From assembly GCA_022494885.1 (NCBI GenBank), contig JAGVSM010003781.1, positions 118,178-182,177 on the forward strand: DNA of 64,000 nt, read 5' to 3'. Source of the stretch: Micrasema longulum. Taxonomy: Eukaryota; Arthropoda; Insecta; Trichoptera; Brachycentridae. Every line of letters begins with the position of its first letter. The stretch's first letter is position 1. Under the pieces are notes generated by a model. It made no database searches. It saw nothing but the letters and a program-made list of their open reading frames with translations, and was not told the DNA's origin. This document shows positions 43,575-54,992 of the stretch, in pieces. A program made the position numbers and the translations under genes.

Positions 43575-46322
43575 TGAAAAAAATAATAACATTAAAATTC
43601 TATATTTTAATATCCGAGGAATCAAATCGAAAATAGATGAGCTTAATATGCAAATAGCAAACATGAAAATTAAGCCAAACATAATCATACTCACTGAAAC
43701 TTGGCTGCAAGAACATGAAACAAACACATACAAAATAAAAAACTACGAAGCAGCGCACTCATGCAGAAATAGAAAAGGAGGAGGAGTATCCATACATATA
43801 GATAATCAACACGATTTTAAATTAGAAAATATCGAAGCCTATAAGGAAAAAACAATATCATTAAATTACGGGTAATAGACCCAAAACTCACAATATATGC
43901 AATTTACAGGCAACCTGGAAAAAATAAAATAAAAGACTACATCGAATACCTCGACCGAACACTAAATAATCACGGAACTGAAAAAAGCATCATTATCGGA
44001 GACCTTAACATTAATTTACTAGACACACATAACGACGCTAAAGACTACATAAATATGCTTAAAAGCAAAAACCTAAAAATTATCAACCGAAAACTGACAA
44101 AGAATACACCAGAAAAAACCAACGAGGACAAAATTCAATAATAGATCATGTAATAACAAATATAAAACCAAAAGAGAAAATAGAAGTTTACCTTACCGAC
44201 ACCCCACTAAGCGACCACAGACAAATAGACATACAATTGAAAATACCACCAAACAATCCCAAAAAAAGCCTACAAAAGTATGCCTCTAAAAAAATTGACT
44301 ATGCAAAACTTAAAGAAAACATAACAAAAATAACAAATCATCTCAACATTGAAAGTTTTAAGGAACTACAAGAAATAATTCAAGAAGAAACGAGACAAAA
44401 CACACAAACCACCATTAAAAACTATACAACTTCAACTAAAGAAGGCTGGATGACAAAAGAAATATATGACAAAATTAAAACAAGAGACCAACTGTATAAA
44501 AAAATGCAATACTTTCCATCATTTACCCAGCAATTTAAAATTCTGCAAGCAGAAGTTAGAAACAACATAAAAAGAACAAAAAAAAAACACTTTGCTAGTC
44601 GCATAAATGAAACTAATGGGAACAGTTACAAAATATGGAAAGAAATTAAAAACATTACCCAAGAAAATGATACCAAAAAAACTAACATATCTAAATTAAA
44701 AAAAGAAAATGGTGAAGAGACTCAGAATGCAAAAGAAATAGCCGATATAATAAACAACTATTACACAAACATCGGAAAAGAACTAGCAAGCGCTGTAGTA
44801 AATCAAAATACAACCAAAACAAATTTTAGAAAAATAGAATATGATGCAGAAATTTACTTAAGATATACGAGCAACAAAGAAATCAGCAAAATAATAAACG
44901 GGCTCAAAGACAACACATCACCTGGCCATGACGAAATAAAAGTTGTTACAGTCAAAAAAATAAAGGAAGAAATAACCACGACAATAGTGAAATTGATAAA
45001 TAAACATATAGCAAACGGAAGCTTTCCAGAAGTAATGAAATTAGCAAGAATAACACCAATTTACAAAGGAGGAGAAAAAAACTTAGCTTCTAACTACAGA
45101 CCCATTGCAAACTTAACCATTCTAAGTAAAATATTTGAAAAAGTGCTACACAATCGATTATACCAACACCTCGAAAACCTTAATTTTATTGCAAAAGACC
45201 AACATGGATTTCAAAAAAGAAAGGGTACCTCCACAGCAATGACATCAGTTTGCAACTTTATACAAACCAAAATTGATAAAGGAAATACAGTGACTGCACT
45301 CATACTTGACTTCAAGAAGGCATTTGATACAGTCCACATAGATACCCTTCTAGATAAACTAAAACATACAGGAGTTAAGGGACAAGCTCTCAAAATATTT
45401 AAAAACTATCTACAAGGAAGAAAACAGTTTACGAAAATCGAAGAACACAAAAGTGAAATAACAACAATGCAATTTGGAGTACCTCAGGGATCAATATTAG
45501 GACCATTGTTTTATATAATATACATTAACGACATAATACACAGTGACATAATGGGAAAAAAAACAATCTATGCGGACGACTTAGGAATTTTATATGAAAA
45601 CAAAAAATGACATTGAAACGACTAAAACCATCAACAATGACGTGCAAAAACTATTAGAATGGACAAACAAAAACTTCTTAACACTAAATGCCAAGAAATG
45701 CAATATAATACATTTCGAAACACAAAAGAAGAACCATAACATGAACATAAAAATAAACAACGAAACTCTTAAAGAACTAGAACATGTGACTTACCTAAGA
45801 CTTACAATGGACAGACAATTTAAATGGACAAAACACATAGACGGACTCACTAAAGTAATGGCATCACTACATAGCCTCTTCTACAAAATTTAAGATTTTA
45901 TATCAAGAAAAGAAAAAATTATGATGTACGAAGCCTATGTCAAAAGTAAATTGAGTTACATGATCGCCTTCTGGGGAACTGGTAACAAGACAGACATAAC
46001 AAGAATACAAAGAAAACAAAATAAAATTCTTAAACTAACATACAACCTACCCTACCTGACCTCTACGACTGGACTGTACAAAAAAACACACCAGTTTGAC
46101 ATAAACTACTTGACTAAAATTGAGACCTTAAAAATTGTGAACAAAATAACACTGGGAAACATACAAGACGACGACATAATATTAGTCAAAAATGCTGACA
46201 TACATAAATATAACACCAGACAACAAAAACACTATCATATTGAAAAGCAAAGACAAACACAGGACAGTCAAAAATACTACATAATGGACTTAAACACTAC
46301 AACGACCTACCTTACTACTTGA
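43575..46322 (+). pseudogene. LINE ORF2: AP endonuclease and reverse transcriptase, broken
   Basis: Endonuclease blocks in order: ILYFNIRGIKSKIDEL, ILTETWLQEH (catalytic Glu), then after a frame change near 43860 TIYAIYRQPGKN and IIIGDLNINLLD, and after another near 44130 SIIDHVITN and TPLSDHRQIDIQL (catalytic Asp-His). Reverse transcriptase in one long frame (44237-45610): ARITPIYKGGEKNLASNYRP, LILDFKKAFDTVH, FGVPQGSILGPLFYIIYIND and IYADDLGILY (YADD codons 45569-45580). A frameshift near 45600 follows; the C-terminal half resumes as KNDIETTKTINNDVQKLLEW and, after a stop at 45891, MMYEAYVKSKLSYMIAFWGT. In an intact element this protein nicks the target and primes cDNA synthesis. Confidence 0.85.
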
Positions 46323-46554
46323 AAACTTTTAATGGAGACAAATTTAAAATCAACCTGAAAAAGTACATGATGACTGAACTAACTAGACTAGACGAGACAT
46401 AAAATGACTAGACAATATTAAATTTCTAATGTAACCCTAACGGGTTTTTTAAAATTGTAAATAAATAAAAAAAATAAAAAAAAATAAAAAAAATTCTCGT
46501 GCTCACAATGGGGAGTGACGTCTTACAGTAATTTACTAATTTTATTTTTAATTA

Positions 46555-47060
46555 TTAATGTTTTTAGTATACCATATCATAAGCCCTGTGATGCCTAGAC
46601 TTTTATATTACCTTCTCTTAAATGTTCTTCATCTCTGTTGTAATATGTTAATATAAACAGCTCCCCAGGGAGAAGAATCCAGTCCTTGTCTACAAACACT
46701 TAGACAAATTCAATATATTGTTGATAAATCAACCTGGTCCACGAAGAAGTATAGAATTTGAAAAAAATAACATTTTCAGGCGTTGCCTAGTATGTAGGTG
46801 AAATAATAAATAAGATGAATCTCACCCGCATAATTAAAAGTTTCAGCTCTTTGACCTCACAAACATCAACAGATGAAAGAATTTAAGGAATGTGGATGTT
46901 CGAAATATGGGCAGAATGGTGAATGTTACACAGTGTGTAAAGTGGCCACTTAAACCAGCCATTGACAGGTCGTAAGCCCTGTAGATGCCTAGACTTCTAT
47001 ATTACATTATCTTAAATGTTCTTCATCTCTGTTGTAATATGTTAATATATCATATAAATT
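46555..47060 (-). repeat. Two minus copies of repeat family 'R' in tandem
   Basis: 46560-46740 and 46830-47060 each contain ATGCCTAGACTT, TTCTTCATCTCTGTTGTAAT and, for the first, CAGTCCTTGTCTACAAA. Between them is GGTCCACGAAG..AACATTTTCAGGCG, also seen in degraded form at 38470-38560. Confidence 0.7.
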
Positions 47061-47609
47061 ACAAAAAAAAATACAAACGTTTTTTTTCAATCACTGCTGC
47101 ACAAAACAGAATTATAAATATATCTTTTCGCTTCATTCTTAAATATGATGTATTCCTGAGGCACTTTTTTTTTCCTTTGTTCATTTCATTAAAGAAAAGT
47201 ATTATTCTGTAAGTATAATGATGTTGTAGTGTAATTGTTTTTAATTTTGGAATTAAGGCGATACCAGTTATTCTAGGTCGCGTACTTACGTTTTGTGACG
47301 TTTGACGTTTTTTACGTTGACGTTTCTTACGTATTGATTTAATAGTTTCGGTAGGCAATTATTGCTTAACTATATTATTGTAGTAAACTATTCATCCGAA
47401 CTTAACACAGGAATTTATTCCCATAGAGTTGGAACTTGTCTCATTAAATGAAAATCAAATTATTTGTGAATAAATGAATATATAAATAAAAATAGCTTTT
47501 ATGTGGCACCGAACTGAACTGAAAATACTATAATACATACATATTTCAGTTGTTCTTATTTACCTCATTTGTCTATATTTCTGAAAACGCTCTCCGCTGT
47601 AAGATTGAG

Positions 47610-47780
47610 TATCCAATGTCTTGTAAGGCGATAGCGTTTCTTATGAAGGCCTCTCGGGTGCGGGCGCCGGGGGCGGCGGAGTAGTGGGACGCACTGTGGC
47701 CAATGGGGCGCCGGGACGCCGACGCCGCGACCTTTGACCCCTCCCACAAACGCACACATGCATAGCTCTCACGTTCGTCA
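47610..47780. other. GC- and CpG-rich island of unknown nature
   Basis: The only strongly GC-rich block in the gene-free half: CGGGCGCCGGGGGCGGCGGA, GGCCAATGGGGCGCCGGGAC and CCTTTGACCCCTCCCAC. The inverted CCAAT motif and CpG density are promoter-like. A minus-strand reading of about 100 residues crosses it (GARTREAFIRNAIALQDIGY) but has no family I recognise. It could be a promoter or first exon of a gene outside the window, or a GC-rich repeat. Confidence 0.4.
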
Positions 47781-47892
47781 CGCGATAACGCCCCGGTATT
47801 GAACTGAAAAATATTCATAGATATTTCAACTGACACGGAAAACTTTTTGAAAAGAAAATATAGAAGTCTACACATTGTTATGAAAGATAAGT

Positions 47893-47985
47893 GCGCCTTT
47901 TTGTAGTGGTTGACGCATTCGCTTACGATGCTTTAGGTACCTGGTTCGATCGGTAAATTGATATTTATTGCGCAAAAAAGGGAAA
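47893..47985 (+). mobile_element. SINE-C copy (degenerate tRNA-like head)
   Basis: GTAGTGGTTGACGCATTCGC then GGTACCTGGTTCGATCGG (B-box-like) and TTATTGCGCAAAAAAGGG. Matches 63658-63750. Confidence 0.55.
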
Positions 47986-48094
47986 AAAATGAGATGGGAA
48001 TATGGAAATCTAGGTATTTATAGGCTTATGACCTGTTATTGGATGGTATAAGAGGAGATGCGGTAGGTAAGAATTTTGACGAATAGGTATTTGA

Positions 48095-48345
48095 ACATTA
48101 TTTTTATGTCACTCTCTCGCAGATACCTCTCCGACTCAGTAATTTTTCATAAATAAAATCGATAAAATTGACGTTTCGCTGTCCCGTTTTCCGCACCTAA
48201 AAAGTGAACTGATTCTTATTGTTTTTTTTAGGGAGTCTCAAAATAAAATTTTCTGTGTCGGCACCTTTTTCGTTTTCTAATTTTTTAAATCATATTTGTA
48301 CACCGTACGTCCGAAGATGGCAGATAAACCTGGGAGGGTTTTTTG
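48095..48345 (-). repeat. Dispersed repeat, copy 2 (inverted partner of 31940-32330)
   Basis: Reverse complement carries TCTGCCATCTTCGGACGTAC, GCCGACACAGAAAATTTTAT, AATCAGTTCACTTTTTAGGT, GCGGAAAACGGGACAGCG and CTGCGAGAGAGTGAC, in the order of copy 1 but without its GC-rich insertion. Confidence 0.75.
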
Positions 48346-49467
48346 GGTAGCTTCTAGCTCCCACAAAAAATAATTTATCAAAAAAGGAAAACCAAAAAGA
48401 CACACCAATGGCAAATATCCATAGATAGTAAAAAACCATTGCTTTAGTGGCATAATCCAGGGAGAAAATATAGGACTACGTTTGTATGAAGAAGAGTAAG
48501 AAAAAGTTTCCTGTTACGTGGGTATCTACATTATGCACTGTGGTACATACACCATTCTGCCTATTTGAACATCCTGTGTGCTTTGTCCTCTCTATCCGTT
48601 GATTTAGTAAAATAACGAAAGATTGTTGATGAGTGTTAGATTCTACAGAATTATTTCACCTCTAAATAGTTTTCCATTTCAGTTGAAATGCTTATGAATC
48701 TTGATAAATTTCGATACTTTTTAACAAATCTTTTTAAATTACATATTTTGGCACCTTAAGAAATACTATAAATGAAATGCATAAAACCGTGTTTTTTATA
48801 AATGACCTTAAATGACTTAGTTTGATTGGCCAGCAACCGGTTTCATCGCTCTTGCGACATGCGTTTACAAAATTTTAGAGAAATTCAAAATATCTGTTAA
48901 TTTTTTTTTAAGTCAATCTTTTATGAGGATTTAGTTAGGAATCGAACCAATGCTTTGTTAGTATTCAAAAACCTTATGTGCTGATCGACAAATAGAACAA
49001 GGTGTTTATTATTTATATAAAATTATCAAATACATAAAAAAAAACGTATGAAAATACTTTATCCAAAAAATACGATTTTTGTTTTGATTATAAGTTCAAT
49101 GAAAAATATTTTCACAACACCGTATTGGGTTTATTTCTTTCAAAATTATTTCGGGATTCCGGTCCAAATATCAGATTTCAGTCAGCCTGAAAAAGGCTCT
49201 ATTTTCTCCTAGCAAAGGACCTTCAGTGGGTTGGGTGTACCCAGCGTACGTACTAGTGGAAGTACAAAGCGGCGGCCTTCAGGAAAATCAATAGTCTCTT
49301 GCTAAAGCCTTCGGAAGGAGCGGAAGGAGGCAGAGGGTATTTTTAAAACCTTTCTACTAAGTTTCGCAAAGTCATTCATAATCTGGTGAATATATTTTTT
49401 TCTTAAAATATCTTGAATGAACCGTTTTATTTGACAAAGGTTTTACGTTAAATTATTAAGTTTTAAA

Positions 49468-49622
49468 TGTGGTTCCGTGGTTAGTGTCGCGGCTCCCAGA
49501 TCAGGAGGTCTTTGGTTCACCCCCTGTTCTACCATAACTTGTTCCCATTTTTATATGGTTACTAACTAGTGAAATAAAATGTTCTTAACATTGAAATATT
49601 TGGGTTAGTCATACAATTATAA
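49468..49622 (+). mobile_element. SINE-B copy, 5' part, cut by a hAT element
   Basis: TGTGGTTCCGTGGTTAGTGT head, B-box remnant GGTTCACCCCC, body GAAATATTTGGGTTAGTCAT. The family's final motif resumes after the hAT as GCGCAAATATATAA at about 50464-50477 (compare CGCAAATATTTATT at 56791). Confidence 0.75.
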
Positions 49623-50454
49623 CAGTCGCGTGCACAGAGTTTTTAACTAGGGTAGGCAGTAGAAAAAAAGACGTTTTATATAATATAAGTAATAAATCTT
49701 ACCAAACAGTTTCCTTTACACGTCACATTAGTTTAAATCATTATATTTTCTATGAACACATCCAGTTAGCCAGTCAAACACTTCATAATATTGAACACTG
49801 AATTTACGTTTATCATTTAACTTTCTTTTTTTAATTAAATCTAATTTAGAAGTGCGCCTTCCTTTGCTAATAGTAAGGTTTTTGTCTGTAACTGATAACG
49901 GAGAAAACGAGTTATTTCTTAAAATGGTTAAACACACATTTTCGTCAATATCACAAGTTTTACAGAACTCCATTTCAATTTATTATTAACGAAATGAACG
50001 TGGAATCGATTTGAGGCGTTTGAGGTTATTTATTTGACATCTGACTTTTGACCGTCTTTTGTAAAATAATAATTGACAAAAACGCTACATGTCAGTAACG
50101 TATTTGTATTTTATTTCTAAAACTCATAGTTCATGGAAAGCACTGCCTACAAAGTTTCCAGTAAACGCGTAATTACAACTGAAAAAAAACCCACATTTAC
50201 ACATTTTGTTCATGTAAACAACAGCCGCAATATGAATAAAATAAGCATTTGTAGTTTGTGCCTAAGCCAACCCTGGCCAATGGCGGCGCGCAGATTGGTA
50301 CGATACAGTACTTAATATTACAATTATATCTGGCGCATTTTTTAAATTTTACAAATAGTTAATCGCATATTTTATATTATTTTTTGTTATTGTTTTAATG
50401 AGATTCTAGTAGACTAGGCACTGCTTATGTGCCTATATGGAACGCACGCCACAT
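49623..50454. mobile_element. hAT-like element (832 bp) inserted in a SINE-B
   Basis: Left end CAGTCGCGTGCACAGAG; right end read inward GTGGCGTGCGTTCCATATAG. Both are variants of the hAT-type CAGTGGCGTG end. The 8-bp flanks AATTATAA and ATATGTAA agree at five positions, and the interrupted SINE-B confirms the borders. It encloses a minus-strand transposase-like start (49728-49973). Confidence 0.7.
49728..49973 (-). pseudogene. N-terminal remnant of a hAT/ZMYM1-like transposase-family protein
   Basis: 81 codons from ATG at 49971-49973: MEFCKTCDIDENVCLTILRN, then SKGRRTSKLDLIKKRKLNDK and FSVQYYEVFDWLTGC before a short unrelated tail. The 'GR.TSklD.lKk....r.f.v.yy..fdWL.GC' pattern is what I associate with the region before the TTF/ZMYM-type zinc finger of hAT-derived proteins; the rest of the protein (zinc finger, catalytic and dimerisation regions) is absent. 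Its place inside an element with hAT-like ends supports this. Assignment is from pattern memory, not a search. Confidence 0.5.
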
Positions 50455-50784
50455 ATATGTAAGCGCAAATATATAACTTAAAAAAATGCCGCTGCCAGTA
50501 GCATTGAAGAACTTGTAATGTATGCTTTAGCTCATTTGCAGTATATGCACATATCTTGTTATACACATAACTAGATATTTGATATACATGTATATTAATC
50601 CTCTGTTGACAATATCTAATGAGAAACGAGTGAACTTACTCGTATGTCCTTTGACGTAATTCCTTTGACAGAGTTCCAAACATCCGGAAACGGATGCAAA
50701 TATTAGCGGAAAGAAAAAAGACCATGAAAGCTAGTACCGTTGAGCTCAAAAGTCTCTTATCTATAATATAATATAACATATATC

Positions 50785-51540
50785 ATACGTACAAATCTCT
50801 CAAACTTCTCTGTTTTATCAATAGAATGACGACGGACTTCAAAAATATAAATACCATCAAAACTCTTTAATGCTCACTAGCTCGACCCCATCAAGAATAC
50901 GCTTCTCTTATTTGGTCTACATTCTACAGAACCCATATTGACCATATTGTGTCTGTCCAACACCGTTTTCTAAGAAAAGTGGTACGGTTGCTCGGATTAC
51001 AAAGGGGTAATTATTCCTATTTTAAAATAAAGCAATCTCTTTATCTGTCTTCATTGAAGAAACGTAGAAGTGAGGTGGACCTTACATGCCTTTTCAAAAT
51101 ACTTAATGCCAAAGGTGATGTCCCATCTCTGTTGAAATCAATTTATTTTCATGTTCTCAACCATGTGACCAGAAGTCAAAATCTGCTGTTTGTTAAATCT
51201 TCTTAGAGCAACTTTTGTTTTTATGCCCCAATGTCCAGAATGTGCAGATTAGTCAATTCATCACAAGACTTGGAATTCTTTGGAATAGATCTTTCGGCTT
51301 TTCGTAGATCTCTTCGCGACTAAAACAAAGTGGGATGAGAATTGAATTGGCATGGTTTAGATCGAAGTCTTATGTATTTCGTTTTTATGAATGTATTATA
51401 TACTATTATTGTATTGCCTTTGTTTATCTTTGCTACATAGTTTTATGTTCTTTTTGTTGAGTTTCCGGTATTTTTTTTATGTAACTGTTGTATTTGGCTT
51501 AGGCCGTATATGTAATAAATAAATATAATATTATACATAC
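50785..51540 (+). mobile_element. LINE ORF2 C-terminus and 3' UTR
   Basis: Plus strand: FKNINTIKTL, a stop, then LARPHQEYASLIWSTFYRTH, HIVSVQHRFLRKVVRLLGLQ, LKKRRSEVDLTCLFKILNAK and RSQNLLFVKSS. The block 'RP.lEYas.iWsp.y..hi..i..vQ..flr' is the thumb region of LINE reverse transcriptases. The 3' UTR ends AATAAATAAATATAATATTA near 51535. Confidence 0.75.
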
Positions 51541-51759
51541 GTCTTATTCGAATCTAATACTTGTTTTTTATTTAGACCTTAAAATATCTCGAGATTGAAC
51601 TAGATTTTTCTGCCTAGAACATTAAGTTCAACGTAAATATTTTAAGCAATTTATTTCTACCTTACGTAAACGTCCGAATCCTTAAATACAAATACTGAAT
51701 TTGACATTCCAAGGAGTTGATTAAGTAGATATTTGTATTAACTGAAAATGATTTTGGAA

Positions 51760-52010
51760 AGGAAATATGCGCATTTACAGGTCTTATGAAGTGTCATTGG
51801 CTGATTTACGTGGCCACTTAACACCCCGTGTAACATTCACCGTTTTGCAAGTTTGAGCATTCATATAATAAAATTCTTCAATTTGTAGACTGTTGTGTTG
51901 TAATACATGTCAATCTTGATAACTCCGTGGAAGATGCAATCCACAAACATTCGCATCCCTATTGCCTAAAAAAATGAAAAGAGCTGAAATATTTGTCGAG
52001 GGTAAGATTT
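51760..52010 (+). repeat. Repeat family 'R', diverged plus copy
   Basis: GCATTTACAGGTCTTATGAA, GTCATTGGCTGATTTACGTG, GCCACTTAACACCCCGTGTA and ACATTCACCGTTTTGC match the R core in order. Confidence 0.65.
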
Positions 52011-52189
52011 ATTTAAAAAAACTTAACGAATATTTATAGTTAATTAACTAGTGGGTAGTAATATTATTGTTTATTTTGCATAAAAACGTGTGCCTTAAAA
52101 CATGTTGTACCTAGTTAGGCACACTAGACATGATCCAGAGAAATCTATTACCTAACTGTGTATGTAGTTGATTAAGTAATTGTTATTTT

Positions 52190-52630
52190 TTTTGTAATAA
52201 ATTTCATAAAAGATACATGTTTTTTAAAAATTCTATACATATCTACTTTTACACATCTAGTAAATGTTATCACTGTAACTCTCCAAAAAAGAGACTACAC
52301 TGTTTTAGTTGTTTATTTATGAGAGTTTATATAATTTTTAATACGAGTACACGAAAAGAAAAAGAAAAACATAGGATATATAAAGAAAAAACATAAAACG
52401 ATAACACATTCATACTAATTAAAATTAAATGTTGTTTTTAAACGAGTTCAAAAAATTTCTTTAGATTAACTTTGAATTTATTTATTGATACATTATTTTT
52501 AATAGTTTTTAGTTCATTAGGAAGATTATTATATTTTTTTACACCTTTGAAGACAAAGCTATTTTGACCATGACTTGTATGGAATTTAGGAATTTTGATA
52601 TTATGTTGGTATCTGAGTGACTTATTCATT
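52190..52630 (-). mobile_element. LINE 3' end, copy 1 of a direct pair (with 59765-60200)
   Basis: The minus strand encodes MNKSLRYQHNIKIPKFHTSH, GQNSFVFKGVKKYNNLPNEL and NKFKVNLKKFFELV, the 'f.gvk.yN.LP.elk...f...lk.fl' end of a LINE ORF2. 52190-52320 (TAAATTTCATAAAAGATACA, ACACATCTAGTAAATGTTAT) is nearly identical to 59770-59870. Confidence 0.75.
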
Positions 52631-52844
52631 TAAATTTTTTTTCTTTTTTATAAATATTATCATTATTATTATTACTTTCACATGCATTTCAAAGACCAAT
52701 ACTCATTTTGTTATGTTTAGATATTGTTCATCAATTATATGTGAACACAACATGTACAAATATGATTTTAAAAAGTTTGTATTTTTAAAAAATTGACGAG
52801 TGTAATTAAATTCCATTAATCAATTGATTTGTTAAATTTATTAT

Positions 52845-53300
52845 TTATTTACTTACAAGTAGTTTATTTCACATTTTTTGAGACAAGTTACAACTCCGTG
52901 GGACAAAAGTCCTAAGGTGACTTGGTACAAGTAAATAATTGACAACATACGAGTATATTACCACACATATTAAATTGGACCAGAAACAAAATAATACTCA
53001 AAAAAAAAATATTTGGCACATCAATATGGTAAACCGCAAACTCAAACATTCGGAAAATCATCGAGGAGTTTCAAATCCGTCCAACCAAGGAAAATCCAGT
53101 CCTTATCTCCTCTCTTGAAAATAGTTTTTGTCCTTGAGAGCTTAATACTCTCTTCCAAAATATCAAACACTTTCGGTGCGATAAAAGAGAGATGTGTTTG
53201 AGAAAATGTCGAACGGGTTTTATGTATGACATAATTCGTGCTCTGGAGAAACCTCGTACGAACATTTCGCTGAGATCTCTCCCTATTGTTCAACCAGAAG
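52845..53300 (-). mobile_element. LINE 3' fragment
   Basis: Minus strand: FLQSTNYVIHKTRSTFSQTH, LSFIAPKVFDILEESIKLSR and TIFKRGDKDWIFLG, a LINE ORF2 end. The T-rich edge TTATTTATTTACTTACAAGT at about 52840 is the reverse-strand tail. Confidence 0.65.
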
Positions 53301-53355
53301 TGTGTGTGTGTATATTAAGAAAGTTATTATTATTAATTATATTGTTTATGGTGAA

Positions 53356-54534
53356 CAGTAGCGTGCCTAGGGTTTACGAGTAAGGCAAGCCCATATATAT
53401 ATTTTTAAATCCACATGTGGTGTAATTCCCTGACGACCTCATAGTATAGTGGTCAGTGCATTTGCCTACCATGCAAAAGGTCTCGGGTTCGATTCCCGAC
53501 ATGGTTGATTTGAAATATTTATTTTAAAAGGTGTTTTTACACTAGAATGTGTCATAGTCCCTGGACTGGTACTTGAAGCGTAAGACTGATCATCTTACCT
53601 TCATGTAGCAAAAAAGTTTAAAATATACTGCGATTGCAGTGCTCTATACACCATTAGGTGCGGAAAAGGAATGATGATGAATTCACTTTTGTGAAAACAT
53701 GATGTATGCTTTCTTCACTACAGTTGTACAGTCTACAAAGCTTTCAAAAGGTATATTATTATTACGAATTATTATGAAAACACAATATTATTTTATAAAA
53801 AGTAATTCCTCAGATATCAGCCATTACCAATAAGTAACATTAATAAAATATAGCATGCGTAGAGTTGAATAATAGTCATCGGAACCCATAGATACATAAA
53901 TATAATAAAGATAAATTATAATTGATATAGAATATTGGAAAAGGAAAAGGATAGTAGATAGGCTAATAAAAAAGAAACGTCGGCCATCTTCAAATTCTTT
54001 TTATATATGACGTTTGCACAAAATGAAGTAAATTATCATAAATCTTAACCAGTACGGGTCTTTAATCAATGAAGATGAAAATAACCGTTTAAAATTATCA
54101 AATTCCGCAAAAAAGAGCATAATAAACAATCGTAAAGTTTGTTCGATACGAAATACAAGATACGCTCTCTGCCAACTTTACCTTAAAGAAGCTGGCTTCA
54201 GATTCCCATATAAATCTCAACATATACAGACAAACATTTTATGAGTTTACTGTTTGTTTACATGCGAATTGCACCGTGAAATAAGCCCCATAAGAACCCC
54301 ACGTGCGAAAGCGAGATAAGAAGACATAGTGTCATTCGCGCACACGGATTTCGTACGGTTCGGATCTCGGGATGCGTACAGTACCAACGTTGAACAGATC
54401 TCTAATTCTCATTTGGCGCGAAATTTAAACAACGAAATGAATTGTTTTTAAGCGTTTGGTCCAGATTTGGTAATTTTGAAATAAAATTAATAGGCAAGCC
54501 CGGCTTATGGGCTTCTATGGAAATACCGCCACTG
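53356..54534. mobile_element. Non-autonomous hAT element (1179 bp) with perfect 8-bp target duplication
   Basis: Left end CAGTAGCGTGCCTAGGG and right end read inward CAGTGGCGGTATTTCC; AGGCAAGCCC occurs near both ends in inverted relation. ATGGTGAA is duplicated exactly (53348-53355, 54535-54542), diagnostic of hAT transposition. No transposase frame. A SINE-A (53430-53682) is nested near its left end. Confidence 0.9.
53430..53682 (+). mobile_element. SINE-A copy nested in the hAT element
   Basis: GACGACCTCATAGTATAGTG head, GTTCGATTCCCGACATGG B-box region, CATAGTCCCTGGACTGGTAC body, GGAATGATGATGA tail. Because it lies inside the hAT, either it inserted after the hAT or it was captured by it. 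Confidence 0.85.
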
Positions 54535-54992
54535 ATGGTGAACCCCATACACAGCGTAATACTTATGTCGCAATCAGCGTAAATCCCCCACTAACATGAA
54601 CTAACTAGGAGAGAAAGTAAACATCTCCTCTCCTTTGAGCGGTTCTCACAAAGCTTGGTTACTAGCAACTGGTTATTGCGCTTCGAGAATACTGTGGTTA
54701 ACAAACAAATCCATTGAAGGAACATGTAATTAGGGATGAGATTTTTAAAATGCATAACTACGCTACAACTTTTTTAGACCACGTGTTTGTTTATATTTAG
54801 TTAGATTATCTTTTTAATGTGATCTGGTCTATGAAATATAGTATTGATGTTTTTTGTTGATATTTCTTGATAAAACTCCATAGACCAGTCTTGAATATGC
54901 CTACTTAGGCGAAAGCGTTCGTTGGTCAAAATAATAAAAAGTAAAACTGAACCAAGAAGTTTCATAGATAAGTTTATTTATAATTTTATCAT

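Larger units (their letters stand above)
42660..46495 (+). mobile_element. Nearly full-length non-LTR retrotransposon (Jockey/CR1-like), frameshifted
   Basis: Order of parts: ORF1 (zinc knuckles, 42815-43555), ORF2 endonuclease (about 43590-44220) and reverse transcriptase (about 44960-45610), C-terminal region to 46322, and a short 3' UTR ending in (AAAAT)-type A-rich tail at 46463-46495. No RNase H. The 5' end is uncertain; ORF1-like coding begins by about 42670, so the 5' UTR is probably lost. This is the most complete element in the window and likely one of the youngest LINEs, but at least five frame breaks make it inactive. Confidence 0.85.

Noticed and set aside
44237..45610. Possible host gene from its length (457 codons)
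   Set aside because: It is the reverse-transcriptase part of a LINE (AFDTVH, GVPQGSILGP, YADD).
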